Assembly (NCBI RefSeq): GCF_002844575.1
Contig: NZ_PIQO01000001.1
Location: 470,895-534,894 of the forward strand
From: Heyndrickxia camelliae
Lineage (GTDB): Bacteria > Bacillota > Bacilli > Bacillales > Bacillaceae_C
Length of the DNA: 64,000 nucleotides
Direction of reading: 5' to 3'
Both the position numbers and the translations under genes were made by a program. This document shows positions 27,295 to 36,795 of this stretch, in pieces. Below the pieces are notes generated by a model. The model saw only the letters and a list, made by a program, of their open reading frames with translations. It had not been told where the DNA came from and made no database searches. The stretch's first letter is position 1; every line of letters starts with the position of its first letter.

Positions 27295-27325
27295 TCCTTG
27301 ATTTGAAGAATGATAAAATCAAGGA
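27295..27325 (+). promoter_or_regulatory. Hairpin that hides the ribosome binding site of the downstream lipoprotein gene
   Basis: TCCTTGATTT (27295-27304) pairs perfectly over 10 bp with AAATCAAGGA (27316-27325), and the 3' arm contains most of the AAGGAG ribosome site (27321-27326). The loop is 11 bases. If transcribed, it should limit translation. If the GATAAAAT inside it is instead a -10 box, the stem would not be in the mRNA. Confidence 0.5.
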
Positions 27326-27334
27326 GTGATGTAC

Positions 27335-27721
27335 ATGAAAAAAATGCTAGGCATATTATTATCTTTGCTAATCCTAAGCGGCTGTAGACAAAATATACCA
27401 AAGCCTGAGACCATAAATGTAAAAGCTTCTGAGGGAAATATGGTAAGCCAAGTTAAAAAAGAGGCAACCATTCGTCATTTTGTCCGTGGAAATGATTTAT
27501 TTGTGGAATGCTTCGTTCCTTACGTATCATTTTCCGGTTTGAATAAAGGACAGCCTGCAAAAATTAAAGTATATGTAGATGGTGAATTTAAGGGAGATTA
27601 TAATACAGCAGCATTTATTTTAAAAGATTTAAATAGCGGAATTCATTATGTGAAAGTTGATATTGTCAAACCAAATAATAAAAGCCTTGGACTGAGTAAG
27701 AAGTTCTATATTACTATTTAA
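27335..27721 (+). CDS. Putative lipoprotein, uncharacterised
   Basis: A 128-residue protein with a type II signal peptide ending in LSGC (Cys17). The short mature domain contains VYVDGEFKGDYNTAAFILKDLNSGIHYVKVDIV, which looks like a small beta-sandwich (Ig-like) fold. I do not recognise a family and assign no function. It is probably attached to the outer face of the membrane. I choose ATG 27335 after AAGGAG (nine-base spacing); upstream in-frame GTG and ATG overlap the ribosome site. It is inserted between ylbE and ylbF, which I recall as neighbours in B. subtilis. Confidence 0.75.
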   Translation: MKKMLGILLSLLILSGCRQNIPKPETINVKASEGNMVSQVKKEATIRHFVRGNDLFVECFVPYVSFSGLNKGQPAKIKVYVDGEFKGDYNTAAFILKDLNSGIHYVKVDIVKPNNKSLGLSKKFYITI

Positions 27722-27780
27722 TACATTAAAATTCGCTTGCTTGCTGAAAACATGGTAAAATGATGTTGGAGGTGAGCATT

Positions 27781-28227
27781 TTGCTTGCAACTATTGAAAG
27801 ATTAGAGGTACTAACGGCAGCGGAAGACTTAGCAAAGAAGATATTGCAATCAGAAGCCGCGTTAAAATATAGAACAGCCTATTTTAAGCTTAAACATGAT
27901 TCTGAAACACAAAAAAAGATTAGTGAATTCATGCGTATGAAGGATTTGTTTGAGGATGTACAACGATTTGGCAGATATCATCCGGATTATAAAGATATCA
28001 ATAAAAAAACCCGTGAAGCGAAGCGGGAAATGGATTTAGATGAAAATGTAGCACGTTTTCGTCAAGCGGAAAACGAACTTCAACAAATCTTAGATGAGAT
28101 TAGTGTGATTGTTGGCAAATCTGTTTCGGAACATATCAAAGTACCAACCGGAAATCCCTTCTTTGATTCTGGTTCAGCATGTTCTGGTGGATGTGGAACC
28201 GGAGGAAGCTGCGGTTGTTCAGCGTAG
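27781..28227 (+). CDS. ylbF: YlbF, RNase Y/Y-complex (YlbF-YmcA-YaaT) subunit
   Basis: A 148-residue helical protein of the YlbF/YmcA family. It has FMRMKDLFEDVQRFGRYHPDY in the helical core, KVPTGNPFFDS, and the cysteine-rich C-terminus CSGGCGTGGSCGCSA. In B. subtilis YlbF, YmcA and YaaT form the Y-complex, which carries Fe-S clusters and steers RNase Y in mRNA processing, competence and sporulation. The C-terminal cysteines fit cluster binding. Start TTG 27781 with GGAGGTGA five bases upstream; an ATG at 27763 would overlap the ribosome site. Confidence 0.92.
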   Translation: MLATIERLEVLTAAEDLAKKILQSEAALKYRTAYFKLKHDSETQKKISEFMRMKDLFEDVQRFGRYHPDYKDINKKTREAKREMDLDENVARFRQAENELQQILDEISVIVGKSVSEHIKVPTGNPFFDSGSACSGGCGTGGSCGCSA

Positions 28228-28257
28228 TCAAGCAAAATAGAGTACTTCAACCAATCA

Positions 28258-28287
28258 GGGATACTTTTAGGTATTCCTATTTCTTTT
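28258..28287 (+). terminator. Terminator after ylbF
   Basis: GGGATAC pairs with GTATTCC (one G.U) around TTTTAG, followed by TATTTCTTTT. Confidence 0.55.
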
Positions 28288-28386
28288 ACAACTAGCAAAA
28301 TCATTCCAAATAAAAGTTTCACTCTATTGCGATTCTTTCAAATTATATGGTAAACTTATGTGAATGAAAATAAGGGGATTTAGGAT

Positions 28387-28662
28387 ATGCAATCAGATAG
28401 ACAAGGATTAATTATATGGTTAAATAATTTAAAACATGCCAAGTCATTGCGGCGATTCGGTAATATTCACTATATATCCAAAAAAATGAAGTATGTAGTT
28501 TTATATTGCGATCGTTCCGAGATAGAAACGCTGGAAGAAAAACTAGGCTCCTTTGGATTTGTACGTAAGGTGGAGCCATCATATAGGCCTTTTTTAAAAA
28601 CTGAATATGAAAATTCAAAGCCGGATAAGGCGAAAGAATACGATTATAAAATCGGTATTTAA
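28387..28662 (+). CDS. ylbG: UPF0298 family protein YlbG
   Basis: A 91-residue protein with [34 protein letters not shown] and [14 protein letters not shown], matching UPF0298 (YlbG, DUF2129). No function is established. It stands between terminators, so it has its own promoter; TTGCGA 28327 with TAAACT 28351 is one weak candidate. The ribosome site is AAGGGG. Confidence 0.88.
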   Translation: MQSDRQGLIIWLNNLKHAKSLRRFGNIHYISKKMKYVVLYCDRSEIETLEEKLGSFGFVRKVEPSYRPFLKTEYENSKPDKAKEYDYKIGI

Positions 28663-28698
28663 GCAACAGGTGAGGTTAATCACTTGTTGCTTTTTTTT
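28661..28698 (+). terminator. Terminator after ylbG
   Basis: AAGCAACAGGTGA pairs with TCACTTGTTGCTT (one G.U) around GGTTAA and is followed by eight T. Confidence 0.88.
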
Positions 28699-28783
28699 GA
28701 ATTGGTTATCCATAATCCAATATCGGAAAAAGTCGGCTGTAGCGCAAATTGGCTAAAAGATGATCAAGGCGCTTTCACTTTTC

Positions 28784-29173
28784 TTATTGAAGAGGTTTAA
28801 TGAAATGGTTCATTCTTAATATTCCGATTAAATACTGATAATATAATTCCTTTTCTGCAAATAGTGTAGATGGTTTTACATCTATTTCAATGATATTTTT
28901 ATTTAATAGTTCAGCAACATTTTGGAATAGTTCATATCTTTTATTTGGTATTACTTTAGGGTTAGGTATTCCTTCTCTGCAAATATATAATGCTTGAAAA
29001 TTACCTGGATCTGTTGGTTGCAAAATAACCACTAAAGAAGTTAGCTTCTTGTCCATTATGTTCGTATTAAATGCCATTAAATGTGCTAAACGATGTTGAT
29101 TTGCTTTCGCTAATTCGATTAATTCGTATATATCTGAATAACCTTCTCCAAGCTCAATAAATCGTTGAATCAT
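28784..29173 (-). CDS. DUF7147-like family protein, uncharacterised
   Basis: A 129-residue soluble protein, MIQRFIELGEGYSDIYELIEL..., containing HLMAFNTN, LQPTDPGNFQALYICREGIP and IEIDVKPSTLF. I believe it belongs to a Bacillaceae-specific family (DUF7147, sometimes mislabelled methylthioribose kinase); no kinase motif is visible and I give no function. Start ATG 29173 follows GGGGAA by six bases. A longer frame from 29218 adds 15 residues without a better ribosome site. It is divergent from the stalk-domain gene. Confidence 0.72.
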   Translation of the reverse strand: MIQRFIELGEGYSDIYELIELAKANQHRLAHLMAFNTNIMDKKLTSLVVILQPTDPGNFQALYICREGIPNPKVIPNKRYELFQNVAELLNKNIIEIDVKPSTLFAEKELYYQYLIGILRMNHFIKPLQ

Positions 29174-29317
29174 AATATTTCCCCACACTTTCTTATCCTT
29201 TTCGCAATCATTATTCATTTTGCATATAGCTATTGTATTTACTATTAATGTATCATTGAACTATAAAAAAGAGAAGGAATCAATGGATATTATTTATTTA
29301 TAAATGAGGTAAGAAAA

Positions 29318-30733
29318 ATGCAGCGAAAGAGTAGCTGGAAAATAGCCGTTTGTATTTTAACCGTTATTTTAGTTAGCGTAATATTTTTTCAATGGAAAAG
29401 CTTTTCCACACAAAGCAGAGAATACCAGGAAAAAGTAAAAGCGGATATTTCCATAAAACATCAAAATAATTATTTTTCTATTCAACAAAGCATACAGCAT
29501 ATACGTCCTGAAATTTATGAAGTGCTCCTACCTAAAAATATTATTAGTTTAAAATGTATCGAGGGATCTCACAAAGAATGTGATTGGACAGGTCCGAATA
29601 AATCAAAACTAAAAATAAGCAGCAATACGGTAACCTTTACGTTTAGGATACCGAAAGTAAGTAGTGCAAATGATTTGCTTGAGTTAGAAAATTGGTTTAT
29701 TCAATTAAATAAATTAAATTTGGATAAAATTAATATCCAATTATCAGAAAGTCAATTACAAAACGGTACTTGGATATCAAGCGGAAACAACATTTCTGTT
29801 AAACGCCTTAAATTCATTGATTACTATGTTTTTGAAAGTAATGGAAAATATCCTTCGTTGCTTTGGATAAAACGAAAACTTTTAAAAGCATCAGTAAATG
29901 ATTGGCTAACAGTATACCATGATGAATCCGTAAGTGTTCCGGATCTTCATTTTAATAAAATAAATAAATGGATAAATCAATATCCTGTCTCTCTATATAT
30001 AACAACAGATAAACCAACAAAACAAATCGGATCCTTAATCCTATTAAATAAAAAGGACGTTTCTAGTCTTAAACCTATGGTTGTTCAATCCTATTTAAAA
30101 GACCGATTTCCTGATACTAAAGAGTGGATAAGAGATATCGTTACCTCTTCCATACTAGGCATTCCAATTGGCAATAATAAAGAAAAAGCGATGTTTAAAC
30201 AGCTTGCCAACATACTAAGTGATAATGAAATGGAAAAATGGATTAGCGATATAATGGATATTAAGGAGAGAAAAATACAGGAAAAGGATTTAGATATCTT
30301 AATACAAAAGGCATCAGGATGGAAAACATATTATTTTCAAGAAAATAAGCGACCAGAGGAGCCATTGAAACCATTGCATTTTTATGATCCTCGTATGGTA
30401 TTCATAGATGGAAAAGTTGAAAACAACTTGAAAATTATTTTACTAAAAGGAAAAAGGGTGTACCCTATTGAAGAAACGTTGTCTGCACTAGGATATACTG
30501 TAAAGTTATCAAATAAAAGTTCAAAAATCGAAATTGAGAAACCTAATCAAAAATATATTTTTGATAAAAATAGTCATATTTTTTATTTTAACAATCAAAA
30601 ATATGGTGTACTTAGCAATCCAATTATTGAAATGAGTCAGAAGTATTATATCGAGGAAAATTGGTTAAAGCAGCTATTTAAGGTAAGCATAGATAATCGT
30701 GAAAAACAAATAGATCTAATAAATTCAAAATAA
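29318..30733 (+). CDS. Membrane-anchored protein with C-terminal copper amine oxidase-like stalk domain
   Basis: A 471-residue protein with one N-terminal membrane helix (IAVCILTVILVSVIFFQW), so most of it lies outside the cell. Residues 35-370 show no family I recognise. The last 110 residues (from FIDGKVENNLKIILLKGKRVYPI to IDLINSK) look like the copper amine oxidase N-terminal-like stalk domain common in Firmicute surface proteins. The central part has one CxxxxxxxC pair (Cys78, Cys86). It is unusually rich in lysine, asparagine and isoleucine. It is divergent from the DUF7147-like gene and not in B. subtilis at this position to my knowledge. Confidence 0.75.
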   Translation: MQRKSSWKIAVCILTVILVSVIFFQWKSFSTQSREYQEKVKADISIKHQNNYFSIQQSIQHIRPEIYEVLLPKNIISLKCIEGSHKECDWTGPNKSKLKISSNTVTFTFRIPKVSSANDLLELENWFIQLNKLNLDKINIQLSESQLQNGTWISSGNNISVKRLKFIDYYVFESNGKYPSLLWIKRKLLKASVNDWLTVYHDESVSVPDLHFNKINKWINQYPVSLYITTDKPTKQIGSLILLNKKDVSSLKPMVVQSYLKDRFPDTKEWIRDIVTSSILGIPIGNNKEKAMFKQLANILSDNEMEKWISDIMDIKERKIQEKDLDILIQKASGWKTYYFQENKRPEEPLKPLHFYDPRMVFIDGKVENNLKIILLKGKRVYPIEETLSALGYTVKLSNKSSKIEIEKPNQKYIFDKNSHIFYFNNQKYGVLSNPIIEMSQKYYIEENWLKQLFKVSIDNREKQIDLINSK

Positions 30734-30770
30734 TAAAAAACCCTGCAGATTTCCTGCAGGGTCCTTCTAT
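30731..30770 (-). terminator. Strong terminator, better oriented for the minus strand
   Basis: CCCTGCAG pairs perfectly with CTGCAGGG around a five-base loop. On the minus strand it is followed by TTTTTTATTA; on the plus strand only by TCCTTCT. It therefore fits the end of the small minus-strand frame at 30767-30916 better than the stalk-domain gene, though it may serve both. Confidence 0.8.
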
Positions 30771-30916
30771 ATCCTATGTAAAGGACAGAAGGCAAAGGGA
30801 GAGGAGAAACCGGAGGAAGAACTTATGGGGAAACGTAAGTCTTCTCCGCGGTTGGCAACAACATCTAAAATGATGTCGCTAATAAAAGTATGACCAATGA
30901 CGGTAAATTTATACAT
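30767..30916 (-). CDS. Possible small protein gene (49 aa), uncharacterised
   Basis: A 50-codon minus-strand frame with MYKFTVIGHTFISD at the start and SSSSGFSSPFAFCPLHRI at the end. Support comes from its stop codon lying directly at a terminator whose U-tract faces this strand, and from protein-like composition in a GC-richer patch. The weak point is the start: GAGG is immediately next to the ATG, with no normal spacing, and a TGA lies four codons upstream. I recognise no family. A competing 22-codon plus-strand frame (30825-30893) is preceded by GGAGG. Confidence 0.45.
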   Translation of the reverse strand: MYKFTVIGHTFISDIILDVVANRGEDLRFPISSSSGFSSPFAFCPLHRI

Positions 30917-31061
30917 CCTCGAATAACGTCATTCTAACAAATCGACAAAAATTGTTCTAAACAGTGTATATCGCATATGACCAATTTATAGCTTTTCCAT
31001 CTATACGCATTATGGTAGGATAGTAAGGAAAAAATAATAAAAAAATATTGTGGTGACTAAA

Positions 31062-32112
<1,051 letters not shown>

Positions 32113-32119
32113 TCAGTAG

Positions 32120-32149
32120 AAATGCTGCACTTTGGTGCAGCATTTCTAA
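32120..32149. terminator. Bidirectional terminator coaD / ylbJ
   Basis: AAATGCTGCAC pairs with GTGCAGCATTT around TTTG, with T tracts on both sides, between convergent genes. Confidence 0.88.
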
Positions 32150-32151
32150 TT

Positions 32152-33363
32152 TTAGTGAAAACTTCTCTTATAATAAAGAAAAATGTAAAACAGGAGTACC
32201 CCGATGGTGATAAGCGGTCCATAATGTATTCCCCATTGGTACATTCCATCTATATAATGATGTTTGAGTCCACTTAAAAATACGGGGAGATTGGTTGATT
32301 TATCAGGATGAAAAAATCTTAAGTAAATCGGTTTCCATATAAGAAACGTAATGATTGCAGCAATAAAACCATGCATGATTCTAGCGATGAAAAATGGCTT
32401 AAAACGAATATCTGTTTGTGCAAGAATACTTGCTACTTGTGCTTGAATACTAAAGCCACTAAAACCAAGTATAAAGCTCGTCAAGACCACTTGCTGTAAC
32501 AGAGTGGATTTGGCAACTTCACTTAGTAACTTACTTCCTAACGTGATTTCAAATAATCCAGCAATATATGGGATACTTAATGAAGTAGGAAAATGAATCG
32601 ACAACAGTACATTTCCGATAATACTAGCTAAGAAAGATGTAATATGAAGATGAAATAATAGACGATTTATTACAGAAAAAAGAATAATGAATCCGCCAAT
32701 CATTAATAACGTTTGAACGGAGGAATTTACGGCATCCCCTAATAGTTTCCCAATTGGCCGTTTATCTTCTATACGGGTTTTATGTAATGCTCTTAAGGCT
32801 TCTTTTATTGGGATTTTCCTCATTTGATTTGTTACTCTTTCTTCACGTGAATATCCATAAAATCTCATGAATAACCCAACAATTATGTTCCCTGCATAAT
32901 GTGCAATAGCAAATATTAGCCCCAAATCCTTGTTATGGAAAAATCCTACTGATACAGCCACGAATATGAACAATGGACTGGAATAATTAGTAAACGATAC
33001 AAGTCTTTCAGCTTCAATCTGAGAAATTTGTTTTTCCTGCCGAAGCCTAGCAGTTATTTTGGCGCCAGCCGGATTGCCTGATGCCATCCCCATTGCTAAC
33101 GCAAATCCTCCGACTCCTGGAACACGAAATAAAGGGCGCATTAACGGTTCAAGGATCACCCCTATAAACCTTACCACACCAAAGCCTATCAATAATTCGG
33201 AAATAACGAAAAAAGGAAACAGGGATGGAAATACCACTCCCCACCAAATATTTAATCCGTCAACCGATGCTTCGGATGTTACCTTGGGAAGAACAATCAT
33301 TGATATTGCCATTAATGTTGCGCTGGAAGCTAAAAAGACGGTTTTTAATTTTGATTTAAACAA
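32152..33363 (-). CDS. ylbJ: Sporulation integral membrane protein YlbJ
   Basis: A 403-residue membrane protein with about nine helices and a nucleoside-recognition (Gate) domain (GLNIWWGVVFPSLFPFFVISELL, GMASGNPAGAKITA). In B. subtilis ylbJ is a sigma-E gene required for heat-resistant spores. The start is TTG (33361-33363) with AGGAGGG seven bases upstream. It is divergent from ylbK. Confidence 0.93.
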   Translation of the reverse strand: MFKSKLKTVFLASSATLMAISMIVLPKVTSEASVDGLNIWWGVVFPSLFPFFVISELLIGFGVVRFIGVILEPLMRPLFRVPGVGGFALAMGMASGNPAGAKITARLRQEKQISQIEAERLVSFTNYSSPLFIFVAVSVGFFHNKDLGLIFAIAHYAGNIIVGLFMRFYGYSREERVTNQMRKIPIKEALRALHKTRIEDKRPIGKLLGDAVNSSVQTLLMIGGFIILFSVINRLLFHLHITSFLASIIGNVLLSIHFPTSLSIPYIAGLFEITLGSKLLSEVAKSTLLQQVVLTSFILGFSGFSIQAQVASILAQTDIRFKPFFIARIMHGFIAAIITFLIWKPIYLRFFHPDKSTNLPVFLSGLKHHYIDGMYQWGIHYGPLITIGVLLFYIFLYYKRSFH

Positions 33364-33612
33364 CCTTTGTCCCTCCTAAATAAAGTGAAACTCCATTTGG
33401 AAACCTTTTCTCAAATGGTCAGTTGAACCAATATGGTATTTTTAGGTCTTATCAACCTTCTATTTACGGCCAATATGTTTTTCATTACTTGTCCTCATAT
33501 AAATCAATATACTCATAGTTAAATATTTTAGACCATATTATGTTATAAGTTCGAAATTCATTTTTTTTTTGTGTATAAAGCAGTTTTACCATTTGAAAGG
33601 GGATTAAAAAAA

Positions 33613-34410
33613 ATGGACAAACCGAAAATTGGTTTGGCATTAGGATCAGGCGGAGCAAGAGGATTTGCCCACTTAGGTGTCTTAAAAATCTTAGAGGAGA
33701 ATAATATACCGATTGATTATATAGCAGGTAGCAGTATGGGAGCACTCGTCGCATCTTTTTATGGGATGGGACATAATATCGAAGAGTTAATAAAACTTTC
33801 CCTAGCATTCAGAAGGAAATTTTATATGGATTTCACTGTACCTAAAATGGGGTTTATAAGTGGAAACAGAGTAAAGGATTTTATCAAGCTATTTACTCAT
33901 GGGAAAAACCTAGAAGATTTAAAGATTCCGATTTCTATCATAGCTACAGATCTTACAAAGGGGGAAGAAGTGATATTTTCCAGTGGATCGATTGCAGATG
34001 CAGTTAGGGCAAGTATTTCGATACCAGGCATTTTTGTTCCTGTTAAAATGAATGGGAAAATATTAGTTGATGGTGGAGTAATAGACCGTGTCCCTGTTTC
34101 CGTTGTAAGAAAAATGGGTGCGGATATTATCATCGGAGTCGATGTTGCCTTTAGTAAAAAAGAAACGGAGATCACCAATATATACGATGTTATTATGAAG
34201 AGTATTGATATTTTGCACATGGAGGCCATTAATAATCAGCAACTTGGGTCTGACATTTTAATCCAGCCTGATGTTTCACAATTTAGTTCTACGGCTTTTA
34301 CAAATACAAGCGAAATTATTAAGATAGGAGAAGAAGAAACACGAAAGAAAATACCAGAGATAATGGAGGCGTTGAAACAGTGGAAGGAGAGGAAAAAAAA
34401 TGAAGCATAA
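33613..34410 (+). CDS. ylbK: Patatin-like phospholipase family protein YlbK (RssA-like)
   Basis: A 265-residue patatin-fold serine hydrolase. It has the oxyanion loop GSGGARG near residue 11, the nucleophile motif GSSMG near residue 41 and the catalytic Asp in VDGGV. Members hydrolyse acyl esters; the substrate of YlbK is not known. ATG 33613 gives the conserved N-terminus MDKPKIGLALGSGGARG, with AAAGGGG ten bases upstream. A GTG at 33571 would add 14 residues. It overlaps ylbL by 11 bp, so the two are coupled. Confidence 0.9.
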   Translation: MDKPKIGLALGSGGARGFAHLGVLKILEENNIPIDYIAGSSMGALVASFYGMGHNIEELIKLSLAFRRKFYMDFTVPKMGFISGNRVKDFIKLFTHGKNLEDLKIPISIIATDLTKGEEVIFSSGSIADAVRASISIPGIFVPVKMNGKILVDGGVIDRVPVSVVRKMGADIIIGVDVAFSKKETEITNIYDVIMKSIDILHMEAINNQQLGSDILIQPDVSQFSSTAFTNTSEIIKIGEEETRKKIPEIMEALKQWKERKKNEA

Positions 34411-35452
34411 ACTACGGTATCCGGTTACCCTCATAATAGTGATTTTATTATTGGCTCTGTTCTTTTATCGGCTGCCATATTATATTGAAAAACCAGGGAT
34501 GGCACATGAACTAGAGTCTATCGTAAAAGTACAAGGAGGATATGACGATAAAGGCAAACTAATGTTAACCACTGTTCAATTAGGTAAGGCAAATATTTAT
34601 GATTATCTCTTAGCCAAAGTAAAAAAATATGATGAAATAGTATCTGTTAATCAAATAAAGGACAAAAACCAAACAGACGAAGAGTATAATGTGTATCAAT
34701 TGTATTTAATGGAAAGTTCAAAGCATAATGCCATCCAAATGGCATATAAAAAAGCGAATAAACCATATCACTTTATTTATAAAGGGGTATATGTATTAGA
34801 TGTTTATCCCAAAATGCCAGCTGCAAAAGTTTTCAAACCAGGAGATAGAATTATCAGGGTAGATAATCATACTTTTACATCTTCTGAGCAGTTTATTCAT
34901 TATATAGCAGAGAAACGTGCGGGAGACAAAGTTCGTGTTGGATATATTCGTAATAATGAAGAAAAGACTGATGAAATTACATTAGCTTCATTTAAAGATG
35001 CTGGGGGGAAAGTAGGAATGGGGATTGGGCTTGTAGATGATAGAGAGTTAATATCCAAGCCCAAAGTTTCCTTCCAAACAAATAGTATTGGAGGACCATC
35101 GGCAGGTTTAATGTTTAGCTTAGAAATATATAATCAATTAACAAAGCAAGATATTACGAAAGGGTATAGTATTGCTGGAACCGGCACTATTGATCCCGAC
35201 GGAAAGGTAGGGAGAATAGGAGGCATTGATAAGAAAGTAGTGGCAGCTGACAAGGAAGGCGCAGAGATTTTCTTTGCACCGAATGATGATATAACTCCCG
35301 AAATGAAAAAAGCCGTTCCTAAAATAAAAACGAATTATCAAGAGGCATTAGCGACCGCAAAGGATATTGGAACGAAAATGAAAATAGTGCCAGTAAAAAC
35401 TTTCGATGATGCTCTATCCTATTTAGAAAAACTTCCACAAAAAAACAGGTGA
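34400..35452 (+). CDS. ylbL: Lon-like PDZ serine protease YlbL
   Basis: A 350-residue membrane-anchored protease. It has one N-terminal helix (VTLIIVILLLALFFYRL), a PDZ domain (about residues 120-200, with FKPGDRIIRVDN) and a C-terminal Lon-type S16 protease domain. The catalytic serine is in GGPSAGLMF and the lysine in GGIDKKVVAA. In B. subtilis YlbL, with CtpA, clears the division inhibitor YneA after DNA damage. Coupled to ylbK by overlap; strong terminator after it. Confidence 0.93.
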   Translation: MKHKLRYPVTLIIVILLLALFFYRLPYYIEKPGMAHELESIVKVQGGYDDKGKLMLTTVQLGKANIYDYLLAKVKKYDEIVSVNQIKDKNQTDEEYNVYQLYLMESSKHNAIQMAYKKANKPYHFIYKGVYVLDVYPKMPAAKVFKPGDRIIRVDNHTFTSSEQFIHYIAEKRAGDKVRVGYIRNNEEKTDEITLASFKDAGGKVGMGIGLVDDRELISKPKVSFQTNSIGGPSAGLMFSLEIYNQLTKQDITKGYSIAGTGTIDPDGKVGRIGGIDKKVVAADKEGAEIFFAPNDDITPEMKKAVPKIKTNYQEALATAKDIGTKMKIVPVKTFDDALSYLEKLPQKNR

Positions 35453-35474
35453 AATGCGAATCACCTGTTTTTAT
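35441..35474 (+). terminator. Terminator after ylbL
   Basis: AAAAACAGGTGA pairs perfectly with TCACCTGTTTTT across an eight-base loop; it begins within the last codons of ylbL. Confidence 0.88.
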
Positions 35475-35529
35475 TGCGAGTAGTCATTACTATCCTGCTG
35501 GTCTTGTATGCGTGTTGCGGCAAAGTATT

Positions 35530-35550
35530 GCCTCAATTTTTAATTGAGGC
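35530..35550 (-). terminator. Hairpin downstream of tmcAL, possible weak terminator
   Basis: GCCTCAATT pairs perfectly with AATTGAGGC around three bases. No clear U-tract follows on either strand, so a role in termination or RNA end stability is only possible. Confidence 0.4.
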
Positions 35551-35571
35551 TGTAATGGTGAAATTTTCATA

Positions 35572-36795
35572 CTATGCTTCACGTTTTCCTATTTGTATAG
35601 GCGGTTGAGCAAATTCCAGGTTTAGTAGATGTTTCCTTTTTGGTTCTTTTAAAGCAAGTGAATATACTTTTGCTGCTTTAATATCTAGCTGAACTGCTTC
35701 ATTTTGGAATGCTGAGAGCTTTGAAATAATTGGTAAAGAGATGCTTTTTTTCATTTCATTTAAATAATTTCTGCCATTAGCACTCATTCCAAGAAGTCGA
35801 ATATACTCTGGATATCTATGTTCATTTTTCATTTCCGTTTTTTTGGTGTTTGTTAAGATATGAACACACATTCTTTGAATTCTAGTCCATGTGTATCTCT
35901 TTGTTTTCACCTTTTCCATAAAGTCTTGGAAACTGACTGCTTTCTCAGCTTCTCTAATTAGTCTAAACTCTATCCCTTCTTCTACTTCATAGCATTCCGC
36001 AATTTCTTCATGTGAAGAAGTAAGCAGCTTATATTGCAAATATGGCCAATATCTCTCCCATTCGTGGAGTATGCCAAAAACTTGTTTGTAATTCGACAGC
36101 TCGTTAAAAGTGGCAATAGGGACATATTGCTGTATCTTTAATGTATCATTTTCATCAAAGATAGCTTTTCTAATAGCGGTAGCACTTGCAATGGTAGAGG
36201 AAGAAAAATCTTCATCATGATAATTGGCGTTTTTTCTGGAAATAGTTAATGCTTCCATTTTAGAATGAAGATGATTCCTTGCTTTAACATATTGGTAACC
36301 TAATATATTATTTGGTTGGGAAAGATCAAGATATTCCTCTCCTAACCCTAATTCTTTAAAGCTCTTAGATAATGCAGAAGGATAGCTGATTCCGGATTGC
36401 ATATATTTTTTTATATTTTCATTGTATTGATGATGATTTTTTTGCAGAATGTCAATTGTCCTGGTAAATGTGTCAATCTTCCCGGATTCACTCCCGAAAC
36501 AAAAACTTTGGCAGCCTAAAGCATCTAATAGATACACAGATCCTAATGCAAAGATTTCAGCCTGTTGAACCGCAAATTTGTAAGGAAGCTCAACAACAAG
36601 GTCAATACCTGAAAGTAACGCCATTTTGGTTCTAGCCCATTTAGAGACAATAGCAGGTTCCCCCCTTTGTAAAAAATTCCCGCTCATAACAGCAATTACA
36701 ACATCAGCTTTTGAAGATTCCTTCGATTGGTTAAAATGATATAGATGGCCATTATGGAATGGATTGTATTCCACAATAATTCCTGTACTTCTCAT
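35572..36795 (-). CDS. tmcAL: tRNA(Met) cytidine acetate ligase TmcAL (YlbM)
   Basis: A 407-residue nucleotidyltransferase-like enzyme that activates acetate with ATP and forms N4-acetylcytidine at position 34 of elongator tRNA-Met. The nucleotide-binding motif is in GIIVEYNPFHNGHLYHF at the N-terminus. VVIAVMSGNFLQRGEPAIVSKW and VELPYKFAVQQAEIFALG also match YlbM. The ATG has GGAGGG about five bases upstream. It is convergent with ylbL and divergent from ylbN. Confidence 0.93.
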   Translation of the reverse strand: MRSTGIIVEYNPFHNGHLYHFNQSKESSKADVVIAVMSGNFLQRGEPAIVSKWARTKMALLSGIDLVVELPYKFAVQQAEIFALGSVYLLDALGCQSFCFGSESGKIDTFTRTIDILQKNHHQYNENIKKYMQSGISYPSALSKSFKELGLGEEYLDLSQPNNILGYQYVKARNHLHSKMEALTISRKNANYHDEDFSSSTIASATAIRKAIFDENDTLKIQQYVPIATFNELSNYKQVFGILHEWERYWPYLQYKLLTSSHEEIAECYEVEEGIEFRLIREAEKAVSFQDFMEKVKTKRYTWTRIQRMCVHILTNTKKTEMKNEHRYPEYIRLLGMSANGRNYLNEMKKSISLPIISKLSAFQNEAVQLDIKAAKVYSLALKEPKRKHLLNLEFAQPPIQIGKREA

